From contig NZ_CP120863.1 in the NCBI RefSeq assembly GCF_026191725.2, positions 2,894,001 through 2,958,000 of the forward strand: 64,000 nucleotides of DNA. Reading direction: 5' to 3'. A program made the translations under genes and the position numbers. This document shows, piece after piece, positions 20,586 through 29,832 of the stretch. The first letter of the stretch is position 1; every line of letters begins with the position of its first letter. The DNA comes from Roseibium porphyridii (lineage in GTDB: Bacteria > Pseudomonadota > Alphaproteobacteria > Rhizobiales > Stappiaceae). Under the pieces are notes generated by a model, which saw only the letters and a program-made list of their open reading frames with translations, had not been told where the DNA came from and did no database searches.

Positions 20586-21890
20586 TTGAGCGATCTGTTC
20601 GAAGCTTCGGGTCTGGCACAGTCCGGCCCTCGGCCTTTGGCCGACAGAATGCGTCCGGCAAAGCTGGCTGATGTTGTTGGCCAGGATCACTTGCTGGGCC
20701 CTGAGGGCACATTGTCCAGGATGCTCAAGACGCGCACGCTTGGATCACTGATTTTCTGGGGGCCGCCAGGGACTGGCAAAACCACAATCGCGCGCCTTTT
20801 GGCCAATGAGACAGATCTGGCGTTTGAGCAGATCTCAGCCATTTTCTCCGGCGTTTCTGAACTGAAGAAAGTCTTCGAGGCCGCGAGGGCGCGGCGCATG
20901 GGCGGACGCGCCACGCTTTTGTTCGTGGACGAGATCCATCGTTTCAATCGTGCCCAACAGGACAGTTTTCTGCCTGTCATGGAAGACGGCACGATCACAC
21001 TGGTCGGAGCCACCACCGAGAACCCGTCATTTGAATTGAATGCAGCGCTTCTGTCGCGCTCGCATGTCATGACGTTTCAGTCCCTGTCAGGCGATGCAAT
21101 TGAAAAACTTCTGCTCAGGGCGGAGGAGACTGAAGAACGGGCTCTGCCGCTTGATGCCGAAGCACGGCAAGTGCTTATCCGCATGGCGGATGGTGATGGC
21201 CGTTCCGCACTGACCCTTGCTGAAGATGTCTGGCGGGCTGCCGACATAGATGAAGTTTTCGACGCAGAGCGCTTGCAGCAGATCGTGCAACGGCGCGCTC
21301 CGATCTATGACAAGAGCGCGGATGGTCACTACAACCTCATCTCGGCGCTCCACAAGTCGGTACGCGGTTCCGATCCGGACGCCTCGCTTTACTGGTTCTG
21401 CCGCATGCTCGATGGTGGCGAAGATCCCATGTATCTCGCCCGACGTTTGATCCGCATGGCTGTAGAGGACATCGGTCTTGCAGACCCCAATGCGCTGGTA
21501 CAGGCGAATGCGGCTCGCGACGCCTATCAGATGCTGGGGTCTCCCGAAGGCGAGCTGGCCCTCGCACAGGCGGTCATTTACCTGGCGACGGCACCTAAGT
21601 CGAACGGCGCTTATGTCGCGTACAAAGCTGCAATGCGTTCAGCCAAGTCCAGCGGTTCGCTGCTTCCGCCCAAACACATCCTCAATGCACCCACAAAGCT
21701 GATGAAGGAAGAAGGCTACGGAGCAGGGTACAGCTATGACCACGACGCCCCTGACGGGTTTTCCGGCCAGGACTATTTTCCAGAAAACCTGGGTCGTGAG
21801 ACCTACTACGACCCGCCGCAGCGTGGATTTGAACGTGAGCTCAAAAAGCGGTTGGAGTATTGGGACAAGCTGAGAAAAGAACGTAGCTGA
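20586..21890 (+). CDS. rarA: Replication-associated recombination ATPase RarA (MgsA)
   Basis: AAA+ ATPase related to clamp-loader subunits that acts at stalled forks and interacts with SSB. The 434 residues begin at TTG, with GAGGT 10 nt upstream; the early block PLADRMRPAKLADVVGQDHL is conserved in the family and supports this start over the ATG 20 codons in. Walker A is GPPGTGKTT (59-67), Walker B LLFVDEIHRFNRAQQD, sensor 1 LVGATTENPSFELN. The C-terminal tetramerisation domain includes SLYWFCRMLDGGEDPMYLAR. It lies 8 nt after the HtrA gene and converges on the adenylate cyclase. Confidence 0.96.
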   Translation: MSDLFEASGLAQSGPRPLADRMRPAKLADVVGQDHLLGPEGTLSRMLKTRTLGSLIFWGPPGTGKTTIARLLANETDLAFEQISAIFSGVSELKKVFEAARARRMGGRATLLFVDEIHRFNRAQQDSFLPVMEDGTITLVGATTENPSFELNAALLSRSHVMTFQSLSGDAIEKLLLRAEETEERALPLDAEARQVLIRMADGDGRSALTLAEDVWRAADIDEVFDAERLQQIVQRRAPIYDKSADGHYNLISALHKSVRGSDPDASLYWFCRMLDGGEDPMYLARRLIRMAVEDIGLADPNALVQANAARDAYQMLGSPEGELALAQAVIYLATAPKSNGAYVAYKAAMRSAKSSGSLLPPKHILNAPTKLMKEEGYGAGYSYDHDAPDGFSGQDYFPENLGRETYYDPPQRGFERELKKRLEYWDKLRKERS

Positions 21891-21916
21891 ATTGCCGAAC
21901 TTTGCGGCGGGCCGGT

Positions 21917-22933
21917 TCAGTCGCCAGGCGACTTAAGCCGATCCAATGCGCTTTGCAGAGATTTGATCAGTTGTTCCCGCTCGCCGGCTTCCAACTCTTC
22001 CGGCAGATCAAATGCGAGCTCATTCAGCTTTTCAGACACTTTCGATAGATCTGCGCCGAGCGTATCAGACGATTTGTCTTTCAATCCCACTACCTGGAAA
22101 GTGTTCACGGGGTAGGCGATGCCTTTGACCGTGACGTCGCCGTTTCCGGTGCAGGCGACATGCTGTTTCACCTGCGAGTAGGTTTCAAAGGATATCAGGA
22201 TCGAGCCAGGGTCAGACAGGGCTTCCAGTCTCGATGCGATGTTCACGCCTCTGCCTATGATCGTATAGTCCAGTCGATCATCACTGCCGAAGTTGCCGAC
22301 GGTACAATAGTCGGTATGGATGCCCATCCGGCATTTGAGCGGATTGGATATTCCTGCCTGCCGCCAGACGTCCTGCAGCTCCGACATGCGTTCACGCATC
22401 TCAATTGCCATTTTCACGCAGGCGAGCGCGTCTTCCGTCACACCACGTGTTTCCGGATCACCGAAGAAGATAACGATGGCATCGCCGACATATTTGTCGA
22501 TCGTCGCGCCATGCTTCAACGCAATCCTGGACATCTCGGTCAGGTATTGATTGAGGACGCTTGTGAGCTCTTCGCTCTCCAATCGGTCGGCGGTCTCGGT
22601 AAAGTCTGCGATGTCCGAGAAAAAGACAGTCAGTTTCTTGCGAGTGGAGGCAATCTTGACTTCCTGTCGGCCCTCGAAGATGGACTGATAGACCTGTGGA
22701 GACAAATATTTTGCCAGCTGCCTGGAGAGATCCTCAAGTTTTTCGGACTGCTCGGAAAGCTGATCTTCAATAGCCTCGCTATGTTCGATCGTCGCTTCAT
22801 AAAGAACGCGAAGGTCTTCCAGTTCAGCACGCAGATCCTTGTTTTCCTCTTCGAATGAGCGAAGGGGAGCGTCCTCTATTTCGTTCTTGATGCTGGACGA
22901 GGGCTGCGTTTCTTTTTCCAAGCTGAGTGCCAT
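21917..22933 (-). CDS. Class III adenylate cyclase, soluble, with N-terminal coiled coil
   Basis: Makes cAMP from ATP in the cytosol (inferred from the catalytic residues). The 338 residues start with a likely coiled coil (about 25-75), then the cyclase homology domain (about 98-270). The metal-binding Asp107 (FFSDIADFT) and Asp151 (YVGDAIVIFFGD) are present, as are the purine-selecting Lys147 and the transition-state pair in NIASRLE. The second specificity position is Thr224 (DYTIIG), the Lys/Thr pair of class IIIb enzymes, a group that includes bicarbonate-stimulated cyclases. No PAS, GAF, HAMP or membrane segment is visible. It is a monocistronic gene convergent with rarA. Confidence 0.92.
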   Translation of the reverse strand: MALSLEKETQPSSSIKNEIEDAPLRSFEEENKDLRAELEDLRVLYEATIEHSEAIEDQLSEQSEKLEDLSRQLAKYLSPQVYQSIFEGRQEVKIASTRKKLTVFFSDIADFTETADRLESEELTSVLNQYLTEMSRIALKHGATIDKYVGDAIVIFFGDPETRGVTEDALACVKMAIEMRERMSELQDVWRQAGISNPLKCRMGIHTDYCTVGNFGSDDRLDYTIIGRGVNIASRLEALSDPGSILISFETYSQVKQHVACTGNGDVTVKGIAYPVNTFQVVGLKDKSSDTLGADLSKVSEKLNELAFDLPEELEAGEREQLIKSLQSALDRLKSPGD

Positions 22934-23248
22934 TTTGATCGAGTGGACGGAAGTCTCTGTTGATGCCGTTTAGCCTGCCGCCCAAGAATCACCTTCGACG
23001 GATGCTTTATCTTAGCGCAAGAGGCCTTCAGCTCGCGCGAAAAAGTGCAGTGCAGCTTTCCAGTATAAGGAGCGATGTCAAATCTTGATCACGCACGGAA
23101 CGCCCAGACGTGAGAAGGCATGATCACATTGTAATGGCGCAGCTCTTCGGTATGGCGGTGCGATCGCCACATAAACATTTGAAACCTTTTACTGTGTTAG
23201 ACTCGCGAATGGTTCGTTGAGTCCCAAACCGGAAGCCGGCGGCAGCCC
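22934..23248. other. Intergenic region between divergent cyclase and patatin-like genes
   Basis: About 315 bp between two divergently transcribed genes. It should hold both promoters, but no confident -35/-10 pair, hairpin or RNA gene can be picked out by eye. Short frames here have no convincing ribosome-binding site. Confidence 0.4.
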
Positions 23249-25639
23249 ATGAAGGAAATCGAACTCAGATTGGCGCTTGTGCTCTATGGGGGCGTGTCCC
23301 TGGCCATCTATATGCACGGCGTGAGCCGTGAAGTTTTGAACCTGGTACGCGCTTCGAACTTCCGGTTGGATCGCAATGCTGGCAAGACTGCCGAGAACCA
23401 ACCTTCAGAACTGTCTCCGGTTCAAACCGCATTTCGTGACCTTCTCGATCTAATTTCTTCTGTTGCCGACATCAGAGTTGTTGTTGATGCAATCGCAGGC
23501 GCTTCGGCTGGTGGTGTCAACGGTATCATGCTGGCGCGCGCCATCGCCCACGACCTGCCGCTCGACAGCCATAGTGAGATGTGGCTTCAAAATGCTGACG
23601 TTACGCGGCTGGCAAGGCCCCAGTCCGGTCTTTCACGCTATCTGAAGCTTTCGGTTTCACCGGTTTTGGACCGTCTCATCTCTTCTAGACTGAACAAACA
23701 GATCGAGAGTGCAGAGACACGCGAGAAACTGCGCCAATTCATGCAGTCGCGCTGGTTTTCGCCGCCGTTTTCGGGCGAACGCTTTATCGGCTGGATGCTG
23801 GATGCATGCCGAAAAATGGAAAACGGGGAAAGCACTGGCCGGTCGCTGATACCACGCGGGCAAACACTCGACCTATTCGTCACCATTACAGATTACAACG
23901 GCATGAAGCGCCGGATCCATCTGGATGACCCCGCTTTTGTGGAAGAGTGGGATCATCGCCGAATCTTAAACTTTCATGCAGTTCACCGGGCACCAGGTTT
24001 TGTCGACAGTCAATTCGACACAGATAACATCCCGGACATTGTCTTTGCTGCACGCGCAACCTCTTCTTTCCCGGGAGCCTTTCCTCCGGCGACAGTTGCG
24101 GAGATGGAAAGGGTGCTTTCAAGGAAGGAGCTGGCCTGGAACAATCGAGATTCGTTTCTGGCCCAGGGCCTCGATCTTAGATCCGAAACTTTCGGCAATC
24201 ACTGCTTCGTCGACGGCAGTGTTGTCATGAACAAGCCGTTTGCTCCCGTGATTGACGTTATTCAGAGACGGCCGGCCGCGCGCGAAGTTGCTCGGCGTTT
24301 GATTTATGTCGATCCAGCACCGGTGGAACCGCAAGAAGCGGGCAGCGGTCCTGTCGAGTTGCCGGGATTTTTTCGGGTTATTCTGGCATCGCTTGCGCAT
24401 ATTCCTCGAAATGAGCCGATTGGCGATGACCTGCGTGAACTGGAACAGAACAACAGGCGAAGCCGGTGGCTATCACAGCTGATCGATGCAGCGGGACCCA
24501 TGGTGGAGCAGGCGGTTTCGGGACTGCTGCCAAAGCGGCGCAAGGTGAGCGCTGCGTTGCTGGCCAAGTGCCGCCAGGATGCGACAGTAGCTGCCTTCCA
24601 GCAGGCAGGCTTTGCTTTCCTGAACTATCAGTCGCTGAAACTTCATGCTCTTGCCGAGCGGATTGCCGGTCTTGCAGCGCTGTTGAATGAAGACGAGGGC
24701 GCACGGGCGCAGGAAGAGGCCATGCTGGGCCTGTTTGCAAACCACTTCACGGATCTCACGAAAAACAGCAAGGATGTACTTGGCCGCACCGACCCGGAGA
24801 TTGTTGGACTGCTGCGTGGTCTTGACGTTGATTATCGGGTGAGGCGGTTGCGTTTCGTCATTCGCAAGCTCAACGGGTTTTACCACTATGAGCCCGACAG
24901 CGGGTTGCCGCCGCCAGATACAGCCGCGCTCGATCGCCTGAAAGGTTTGCTGTACGAGCAAATCGACCATTTGGGCTGGCGCTGGACCCGTCGATTTTTT
25001 GGTGGCAGAAGCCAGTCAATAACGCGGGAATTCGTTCAGGATGTTTCAGTTGGTGCATCCACTGCGGGCGATCATGTCGCAACTCTCCTGGACAGCCTGA
25101 TCGGCATGATGGGACTTGCTGATCTCGACCGGTTACAGGACGAATTGTTTGCTGAAACGGCACTTGAGCTGCTCGACAAGGAACGGCATGCGACCCTGAT
25201 GCGAGCCTATATTGGCTTTGCGTTTTATGACCTCATTACATTTCCAGTCCTGCAAAGAAACGATTTTTCCGAAGTCACTGAGATATTGGTCGACCGGATC
25301 AGCCCACGGGACGCGACAAGCCTTTTCACGCAAGGGTTTGACCTGAAAGGCAAGCAACTCAATACCTTTGGTGCCTTCTTCAATAGAGGCTGGCGGGAAC
25401 ATGATTATCTGTGGGGGCGCTTGAACGCCGCCGACAGGCTGGTGAGCATTGTCTTGTCCGCTGCTCATGAGGGCACTTTGCCGCAGCCGCAGGTCAATCA
25501 GGCTCGCGCGCGTATCTTTTTGGCCGTTTTGGAAGAAGAGCGCGGAAAACTCACTGAAATACCTGATGAAATTGACCGTATCGACGCTTTGGTCAGATCC
25601 ATTTATCCCGACTTTGCGCATGTTGAAGAGGAAGTCTAG
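23249..25639 (+). CDS. Large patatin-like phospholipase-family protein (DUF3376 type)
   Basis: Predicted serine lipid acyl hydrolase. The 796 residues lack a signal peptide. The N-terminal patatin domain (about 5-345) has the oxyanion-hole region VLYGGVSLAIYMHG, the nucleophile elbow GASAGG with Ser86, and the catalytic Asp322 in FVDGSVVMNKP, so the Ser-Asp dyad is intact. The long C-terminal half has no familiar motif; it fits the patatin-related family with a DUF3376 C-terminal domain. The three fatty-acid-hydroxylase genes begin 99 nt downstream on the same strand, suggesting a lipid context. Substrate unknown. Confidence 0.88.
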   Translation: MKEIELRLALVLYGGVSLAIYMHGVSREVLNLVRASNFRLDRNAGKTAENQPSELSPVQTAFRDLLDLISSVADIRVVVDAIAGASAGGVNGIMLARAIAHDLPLDSHSEMWLQNADVTRLARPQSGLSRYLKLSVSPVLDRLISSRLNKQIESAETREKLRQFMQSRWFSPPFSGERFIGWMLDACRKMENGESTGRSLIPRGQTLDLFVTITDYNGMKRRIHLDDPAFVEEWDHRRILNFHAVHRAPGFVDSQFDTDNIPDIVFAARATSSFPGAFPPATVAEMERVLSRKELAWNNRDSFLAQGLDLRSETFGNHCFVDGSVVMNKPFAPVIDVIQRRPAAREVARRLIYVDPAPVEPQEAGSGPVELPGFFRVILASLAHIPRNEPIGDDLRELEQNNRRSRWLSQLIDAAGPMVEQAVSGLLPKRRKVSAALLAKCRQDATVAAFQQAGFAFLNYQSLKLHALAERIAGLAALLNEDEGARAQEEAMLGLFANHFTDLTKNSKDVLGRTDPEIVGLLRGLDVDYRVRRLRFVIRKLNGFYHYEPDSGLPPPDTAALDRLKGLLYEQIDHLGWRWTRRFFGGRSQSITREFVQDVSVGASTAGDHVATLLDSLIGMMGLADLDRLQDELFAETALELLDKERHATLMRAYIGFAFYDLITFPVLQRNDFSEVTEILVDRISPRDATSLFTQGFDLKGKQLNTFGAFFNRGWREHDYLWGRLNAADRLVSIVLSAAHEGTLPQPQVNQARARIFLAVLEEERGKLTEIPDEIDRIDALVRSIYPDFAHVEEEV

Positions 25640-25738
25640 GCGTATCTGTCCATAAAATCTGACCGTGTTTTCTTGACGCGGCGTTTCAACTTTCGCTACG
25701 CACTGCTATAGCGAAGGCCTCACGGATGGATATTTTTT

Positions 25739-26521
25739 ATGAGCTTCGTAACAGACACGTTTGGAACTGGGATTGGCGCGCTGGTGGCGATGTTTGCCGG
25801 ATTGTATCTGGCGAGCCTTGTTGTGCTGTTCGCGACCGGTCTTACCATGACGGCGCTCAACAGCAGGCATCCCGACCGCAAGATTCAAAAACGTCAGCCG
25901 ACCCATGATGCGATCCGCGATATCAAGTCGTCGACAGTCCAGCTTCTGATAACCAGTTGCTGTCTTTCCATCGGTCTTTATTTCCAGATGCGCGGATGGA
26001 CGCTTTTTGCTCCGGTGGCCCTGTCCTGGTGGTCTGTACCGTTGTTCTTTGTACTTTCTCTGATGCTGCACGACACCTGGTTCTACTGGGGCCATCGGAT
26101 CCTTCATACAAAGCTCTTCTATCGGTTCCACAAGCCGCACCACATGACCGTGACGCCTACGGTCTGGTCAAATGACGCAGGTTCCAGCGTCGACACGCTT
26201 TTTGCCCATTCCTACTATGCACTGGTGCTTCTCGTCGTGCCGATGCCACCGCTTGTCTTCCTGGGCCATCGGTTGTTCGATCAGGTGTCTGCCGCTATTG
26301 GCCATTGCGGATATGAGCATTTCGCAAGCCCGAGCGCCCGCAAACCCTGGCCGCTGCTATGCACGCTCTATCACGATCAGCATCATCAGTATTTTGTCTA
26401 CAATTACGCTAACTACTTCTCGTTCTGGGATCGGATGTGTGGAACTATTCATCCGACCTACGATGAGCGTGTTGAGGGGTTCGAGGCGCTTTATGCCGGC
26501 AAGCAGGATCAATCCCAATGA
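25739..26521 (+). CDS. Sterol desaturase / fatty acid hydroxylase family protein, copy 1 of 3
   Basis: Integral membrane di-iron oxygenase. The 260 residues have 4 to 5 hydrophobic segments and the full histidine set: HRILH (119-123), HKPHH (131-135) and HDQHH (212-216), plus the late FSFWDRMCGT signature. It overlaps the next paralog by four bases (ATGA), so copies 1 and 2 are translationally coupled. The substrate is not evident; bacterial members hydroxylate or desaturate lipids, carotenoids or sterol-like molecules. Confidence 0.9.
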   Translation: MSFVTDTFGTGIGALVAMFAGLYLASLVVLFATGLTMTALNSRHPDRKIQKRQPTHDAIRDIKSSTVQLLITSCCLSIGLYFQMRGWTLFAPVALSWWSVPLFFVLSLMLHDTWFYWGHRILHTKLFYRFHKPHHMTVTPTVWSNDAGSSVDTLFAHSYYALVLLVVPMPPLVFLGHRLFDQVSAAIGHCGYEHFASPSARKPWPLLCTLYHDQHHQYFVYNYANYFSFWDRMCGTIHPTYDERVEGFEALYAGKQDQSQ

Positions 26522-27297
26522 CGCTCCTGCTTGAGTACATCACCGTTTTTGCAGTCATCTACGCGGTTATGGTGGCTGTCTACTTTGCGACTGGTTTCGC
26601 CTTAATGGCGATCAACGCCCGTTACCCCGATAGACGAATTCAAAAACACCGCGACGGATTGAAACGCCAGGCAGAAGAAATTCGCTCCTCGATGAAGGCG
26701 CTTGCAACGTCCTCTGTCTTGATGTCTGCCGGATACTTTGCCCAGACACAGGGTTGGACCCTGTTTGAGCCCCTGGCGCTTTCCTGGTGGTCGTTCCCGC
26801 TGATGTTTGCCGTCTGTTTCGTGCTGTTCGATGCCTGGTTTTACTGGGGGCACAGGCTGTTGCATGTTCCTGCGCTCTATAAATTCCACGTCCCACACCA
26901 TCGCTCGATAGCCCCAACAGCCTGGAGCAATGATAGCTCCACATTCGTGGACACGCTCATTGAGCATTTCTTCTATTTCATTGTGTGGTTCGTGCTGCCG
27001 GTTCCGGCACTGAGTGTTTTTGCGCTGCGCCTTTTCGACCAGATTTCGGGCATGGTCGGACATTCCGGGTTCGAGTATTTTGCGTCCAAGTCATCGCGCT
27101 ACCCGTCACCACTGATTTGTACGACCTTCCATGATCTGCATCATTCGCAGTTTCACTATAACTACGGTAACTTCTTCTCATTCTGGGATCGCGTGTGTGG
27201 AACAGTTCATCCGAAATACGATGAACTTGTGCGCTCGATGGAAGAAACCGGAGAGATCCCGGATACTGAAGAAACCAAAGTCAAGGCAACCGGGTAA
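26518..27297 (+). CDS. Sterol desaturase / fatty acid hydroxylase family protein, copy 2 of 3
   Basis: Paralog of its two neighbours, with the same architecture over 259 residues. Iron-ligand boxes are HRLLH (112-116), HVPHH (124-128) and HDLHH (205-209), with FSFWDRVCGT near the C terminus. The shared N-terminal block (YFATGFALMAINARYPDRRI) is also present in copies 1 and 3, showing duplication of the whole gene. Its start overlaps the stop of copy 1; copy 3 starts 57 nt downstream. Confidence 0.9.
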   Translation: MTLLLEYITVFAVIYAVMVAVYFATGFALMAINARYPDRRIQKHRDGLKRQAEEIRSSMKALATSSVLMSAGYFAQTQGWTLFEPLALSWWSFPLMFAVCFVLFDAWFYWGHRLLHVPALYKFHVPHHRSIAPTAWSNDSSTFVDTLIEHFFYFIVWFVLPVPALSVFALRLFDQISGMVGHSGFEYFASKSSRYPSPLICTTFHDLHHSQFHYNYGNFFSFWDRVCGTVHPKYDELVRSMEETGEIPDTEETKVKATG

Positions 27298-27354
27298 GCC
27301 CGCACACTAGATCAGCTGTGTCAGCCAACCGACAAACTGGATGTAATAGACGAT

Positions 27355-28143
27355 ATGCTCGATCAAGCGTTGACAGTTTTGCTTGAATTTCTGCCGATCT
27401 ACGCGGCTTGTTATGCCATCAATGTGTTTTTGTATTTCGCCACTGGCTGGGTACTGGTTCAAATCCAGAACCGTCACCCGGAGCGCCGGATTCAACAGAA
27501 CCGGCGCGGTGAGAAACGCATGTGGAAGGAAATTCGCGCCAGCGTCTCTTCTCTGACCGTGACTGCTGGGTGCCTTGCCGGCGGAATTTTCCTGTCAATG
27601 AAAGGCTGGACGCTGGTCGCTCCGCTGGAGCTGACCTGGTGGTCCGCTATCTTGATGTTCGTCGTCTCCATTATCGCCTTTGACACCTGGTTCTATTGGG
27701 GCCACAGGCTGATGCATACCAAGTGGCTCTACCGTTTCCACGCCGAACATCACCGTTCGGTCGCCCCGACAGTCTGGAGCACCTATTCCGATGACCTGGT
27801 CGATGCCTTCGTCATGCAGAGTTACTATTTGTGGGCTGTCATCTTTCTGCCGATCCCGATACCTGTTCTGATCGTTCACAGGCTTTGGGATCACTTCAAC
27901 GGTACGATCGGCCACTCGGGTTTCGAGTTTTGGGCATCACCCATGTCCCGCATGCCATCGCCGATGGTTTGCGTCACCTTCCACGATCAGCATCATTCTC
28001 GCTTCAAATACAATTTCGCCAATTTCTTTTCTTTCTGGGACCGGGTCTGCGGAACCATCGACCCCAAATATGATGATCAGGTCAAGATTTTTGAAAGGCT
28101 TGGGCAGGAAGGCGAGCAAAAACCGGTGACCCCGGGCGAATAG
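27355..28143 (+). CDS. Sterol desaturase / fatty acid hydroxylase family protein, copy 3 of 3
   Basis: Third tandem paralog, 262 residues. Histidine boxes are HRLMH (117-121), HAEHH (129-133) and HDQHH (210-214); FSFWDRVCGT is again present. All ligand positions are kept, so none of the three looks decayed. The pairwise divergence seen by eye is substantial, which argues for separate substrates or an old duplication rather than a recent one. Confidence 0.9.
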   Translation: MLDQALTVLLEFLPIYAACYAINVFLYFATGWVLVQIQNRHPERRIQQNRRGEKRMWKEIRASVSSLTVTAGCLAGGIFLSMKGWTLVAPLELTWWSAILMFVVSIIAFDTWFYWGHRLMHTKWLYRFHAEHHRSVAPTVWSTYSDDLVDAFVMQSYYLWAVIFLPIPIPVLIVHRLWDHFNGTIGHSGFEFWASPMSRMPSPMVCVTFHDQHHSRFKYNFANFFSFWDRVCGTIDPKYDDQVKIFERLGQEGEQKPVTPGE

Positions 28144-28286
28144 CCGATTGTTTGACGACCCAGAGTTCAGCGGCATTGACGCGTACGGGCTCATTCAGGT
28201 CCGGGCATTTATGTGCTAAACGCAAGAAAACCGTTCTCTGCCAGTTAAGGCAAGGCAGGAAAGACACGTTCGCTGGGGCAAAAGAA

Positions 28287-28670
28287 TTGAAACATCTTCT
28301 TCTGGTTATGCTCGGCGGCGGACTTGGGGCGGGAGGACGCCACCTCGTGTCGCTCCTGACGCTGCGTCTCTTCGGACCGGGTTTTCCTGTCGGCACCCTG
28401 ACCGTAAATGTTGTCGGATCGCTGGCAATGGGGCTCCTCATTGGATGGTTGGTCAAGCACGATACCGCCAATATCCAAACGCTTCGGTATTTCTTCGCAA
28501 CAGGCGTTCTTGGCGGCTTTACAACGTTTTCTGCCTTTTCCCTTGATACCTCAGTCCTTTGGGAACGGGGAGACACCCTCCTGGCACTTGTCTACATCCT
28601 CGGCTCTGTTGTCCTTTCCATTGGTGCAGTCTTCGCCGGTCTGATGTTCATGCGCCAATTTGGATCCTAA
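28287..28670 (+). CDS. crcB: Fluoride ion channel CrcB/Fluc
   Basis: Small four-helix membrane protein that forms dual-topology dimers exporting fluoride. From the TTG at 28287 the product is 127 residues, the usual length, beginning MKHLLLVMLGGGLGAGGRHL. The family signatures GTLTVNVVGSLAMGLL and ATGVLGGFTTFSAFSLD are present. An ATG seven codons later is an alternative, and longer in-frame starts would add about 45 non-conserved residues. No fluoride riboswitch consensus is visible upstream. The RluC-type gene lies 118 nt downstream. Confidence 0.92.
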   Translation: MKHLLLVMLGGGLGAGGRHLVSLLTLRLFGPGFPVGTLTVNVVGSLAMGLLIGWLVKHDTANIQTLRYFFATGVLGGFTTFSAFSLDTSVLWERGDTLLALVYILGSVVLSIGAVFAGLMFMRQFGS

Positions 28671-28788
28671 GGTTTTTCTTCCTTTTGGTGCCGATTCCGC
28701 CTATACGCACCGGAACGAATTTTCGTCCGCTTGCTGAAGGACGAGACCGCGCGGGCTCTGAAAGCACGCCGCTGACCTTGAGAACAAA

Positions 28789-29808
28789 ATGTCCGCAATT
28801 GAACAAAAACAAGTGACCGCAGATGAAGCGGGCATGCGCCTCGACCGTTGGTTCAAATTCCATTATCCGGGACTGGGCTTTGGCCGCCTGCAAAAGCTGC
28901 TGCGCACCGGTCAGGTGCGTCTCGACGGCAAGCGTGCGGAAGCCAGTACGCGAATAGCCAAAGGCCAAACCGTTCGCATTCCACCACTTGGTGTCGAATT
29001 GCCTGCCAACGACAAGAAGAACGCAAAGCCGAAGTCGACGAAGCTGATCGCAGATGATCGCAAGGCCATCGAGGACATGCTTCTTTTTGAGGACAATCAG
29101 GTCATGGTCCTCAACAAACCGGCTGGCCTGGCCGTTCAAGGTGGCTCCGGTCTGAAACGGCACCTGGATGGCATGCTGGACGCCTTCACGGACCGCAAAG
29201 GCAACAAGCCACGGCTTGTGCACCGTTTGGATCGGGAAACGTCCGGAATTATTCTTGTGGCTCGCACCCGGCAAGCGGCGCAGGAGCTTACCAAGGCCTT
29301 CCGGCATCGGAACACCCGCAAGATCTATTGGACCATGCTGGCCGGTGTACCAAAGCCGCGTCAGGGCCGCATCTCAACCTTTCTGGCGCGTAGCGAAGGT
29401 GAGGAGCGCATGCAGGTCGTTCGGCAGGGAGAAGACGACGCCCAACATGCGGTGTCGCTCTATTCCGTGTTTGAGCAATCGGCGCAGAAACTGTCCTGGG
29501 TCACCATGAAGCCTGTGACAGGTCGAACCCATCAGCTGCGGGCACATGCTGCTCACATCGGTCATCCGATCATTGGTGACGACAAGTATTTCAACATCGA
29601 GAACTGGGAACTGCCCGGCGGTATCCAGAACCGGCTTCACCTGTTGGCCCGCAGGATCGTCATTCCGCATCCTTCCGGGCACGGTACGATTGACGTATCT
29701 GCGCCATTGCCGGCCCATATGCAACAAACCTGGAACCTTTTGGGTTTTGATGCAACGGACTATGATCCGGAAGCAGACGATCCGGACGAAAGCACTATCA
29801 AGCGCTGA
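28789..29808 (+). CDS. RluC/RluD-type ribosomal large subunit pseudouridine synthase
   Basis: Converts uridines of 23S rRNA to pseudouridine. The 339 residues have an N-terminal S4 RNA-binding domain (about 15-70, LDRWFKFHYPGLGFGRLQKL) and the RluA-family catalytic domain with HRLDRETSG (145-153), Asp148 being the nucleophile. MKPVTGRTHQLRAHAAHIGH follows further down. RluC (U955/2504/2580 in E. coli) is the closest type by style, but site specificity cannot be read from sequence. It ends convergently with the kinase gene. Confidence 0.93.
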   Translation: MSAIEQKQVTADEAGMRLDRWFKFHYPGLGFGRLQKLLRTGQVRLDGKRAEASTRIAKGQTVRIPPLGVELPANDKKNAKPKSTKLIADDRKAIEDMLLFEDNQVMVLNKPAGLAVQGGSGLKRHLDGMLDAFTDRKGNKPRLVHRLDRETSGIILVARTRQAAQELTKAFRHRNTRKIYWTMLAGVPKPRQGRISTFLARSEGEERMQVVRQGEDDAQHAVSLYSVFEQSAQKLSWVTMKPVTGRTHQLRAHAAHIGHPIIGDDKYFNIENWELPGGIQNRLHLLARRIVIPHPSGHGTIDVSAPLPAHMQQTWNLLGFDATDYDPEADDPDESTIKR

Positions 29809-29832
29809 CAGAAGCTAGGTGGGCCAAGAGTC

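Noticed and set aside
28141..28290. Possible fluoride riboswitch upstream of crcB
   Set aside because: The conserved crcB-motif core is not present in the 145 nt upstream.
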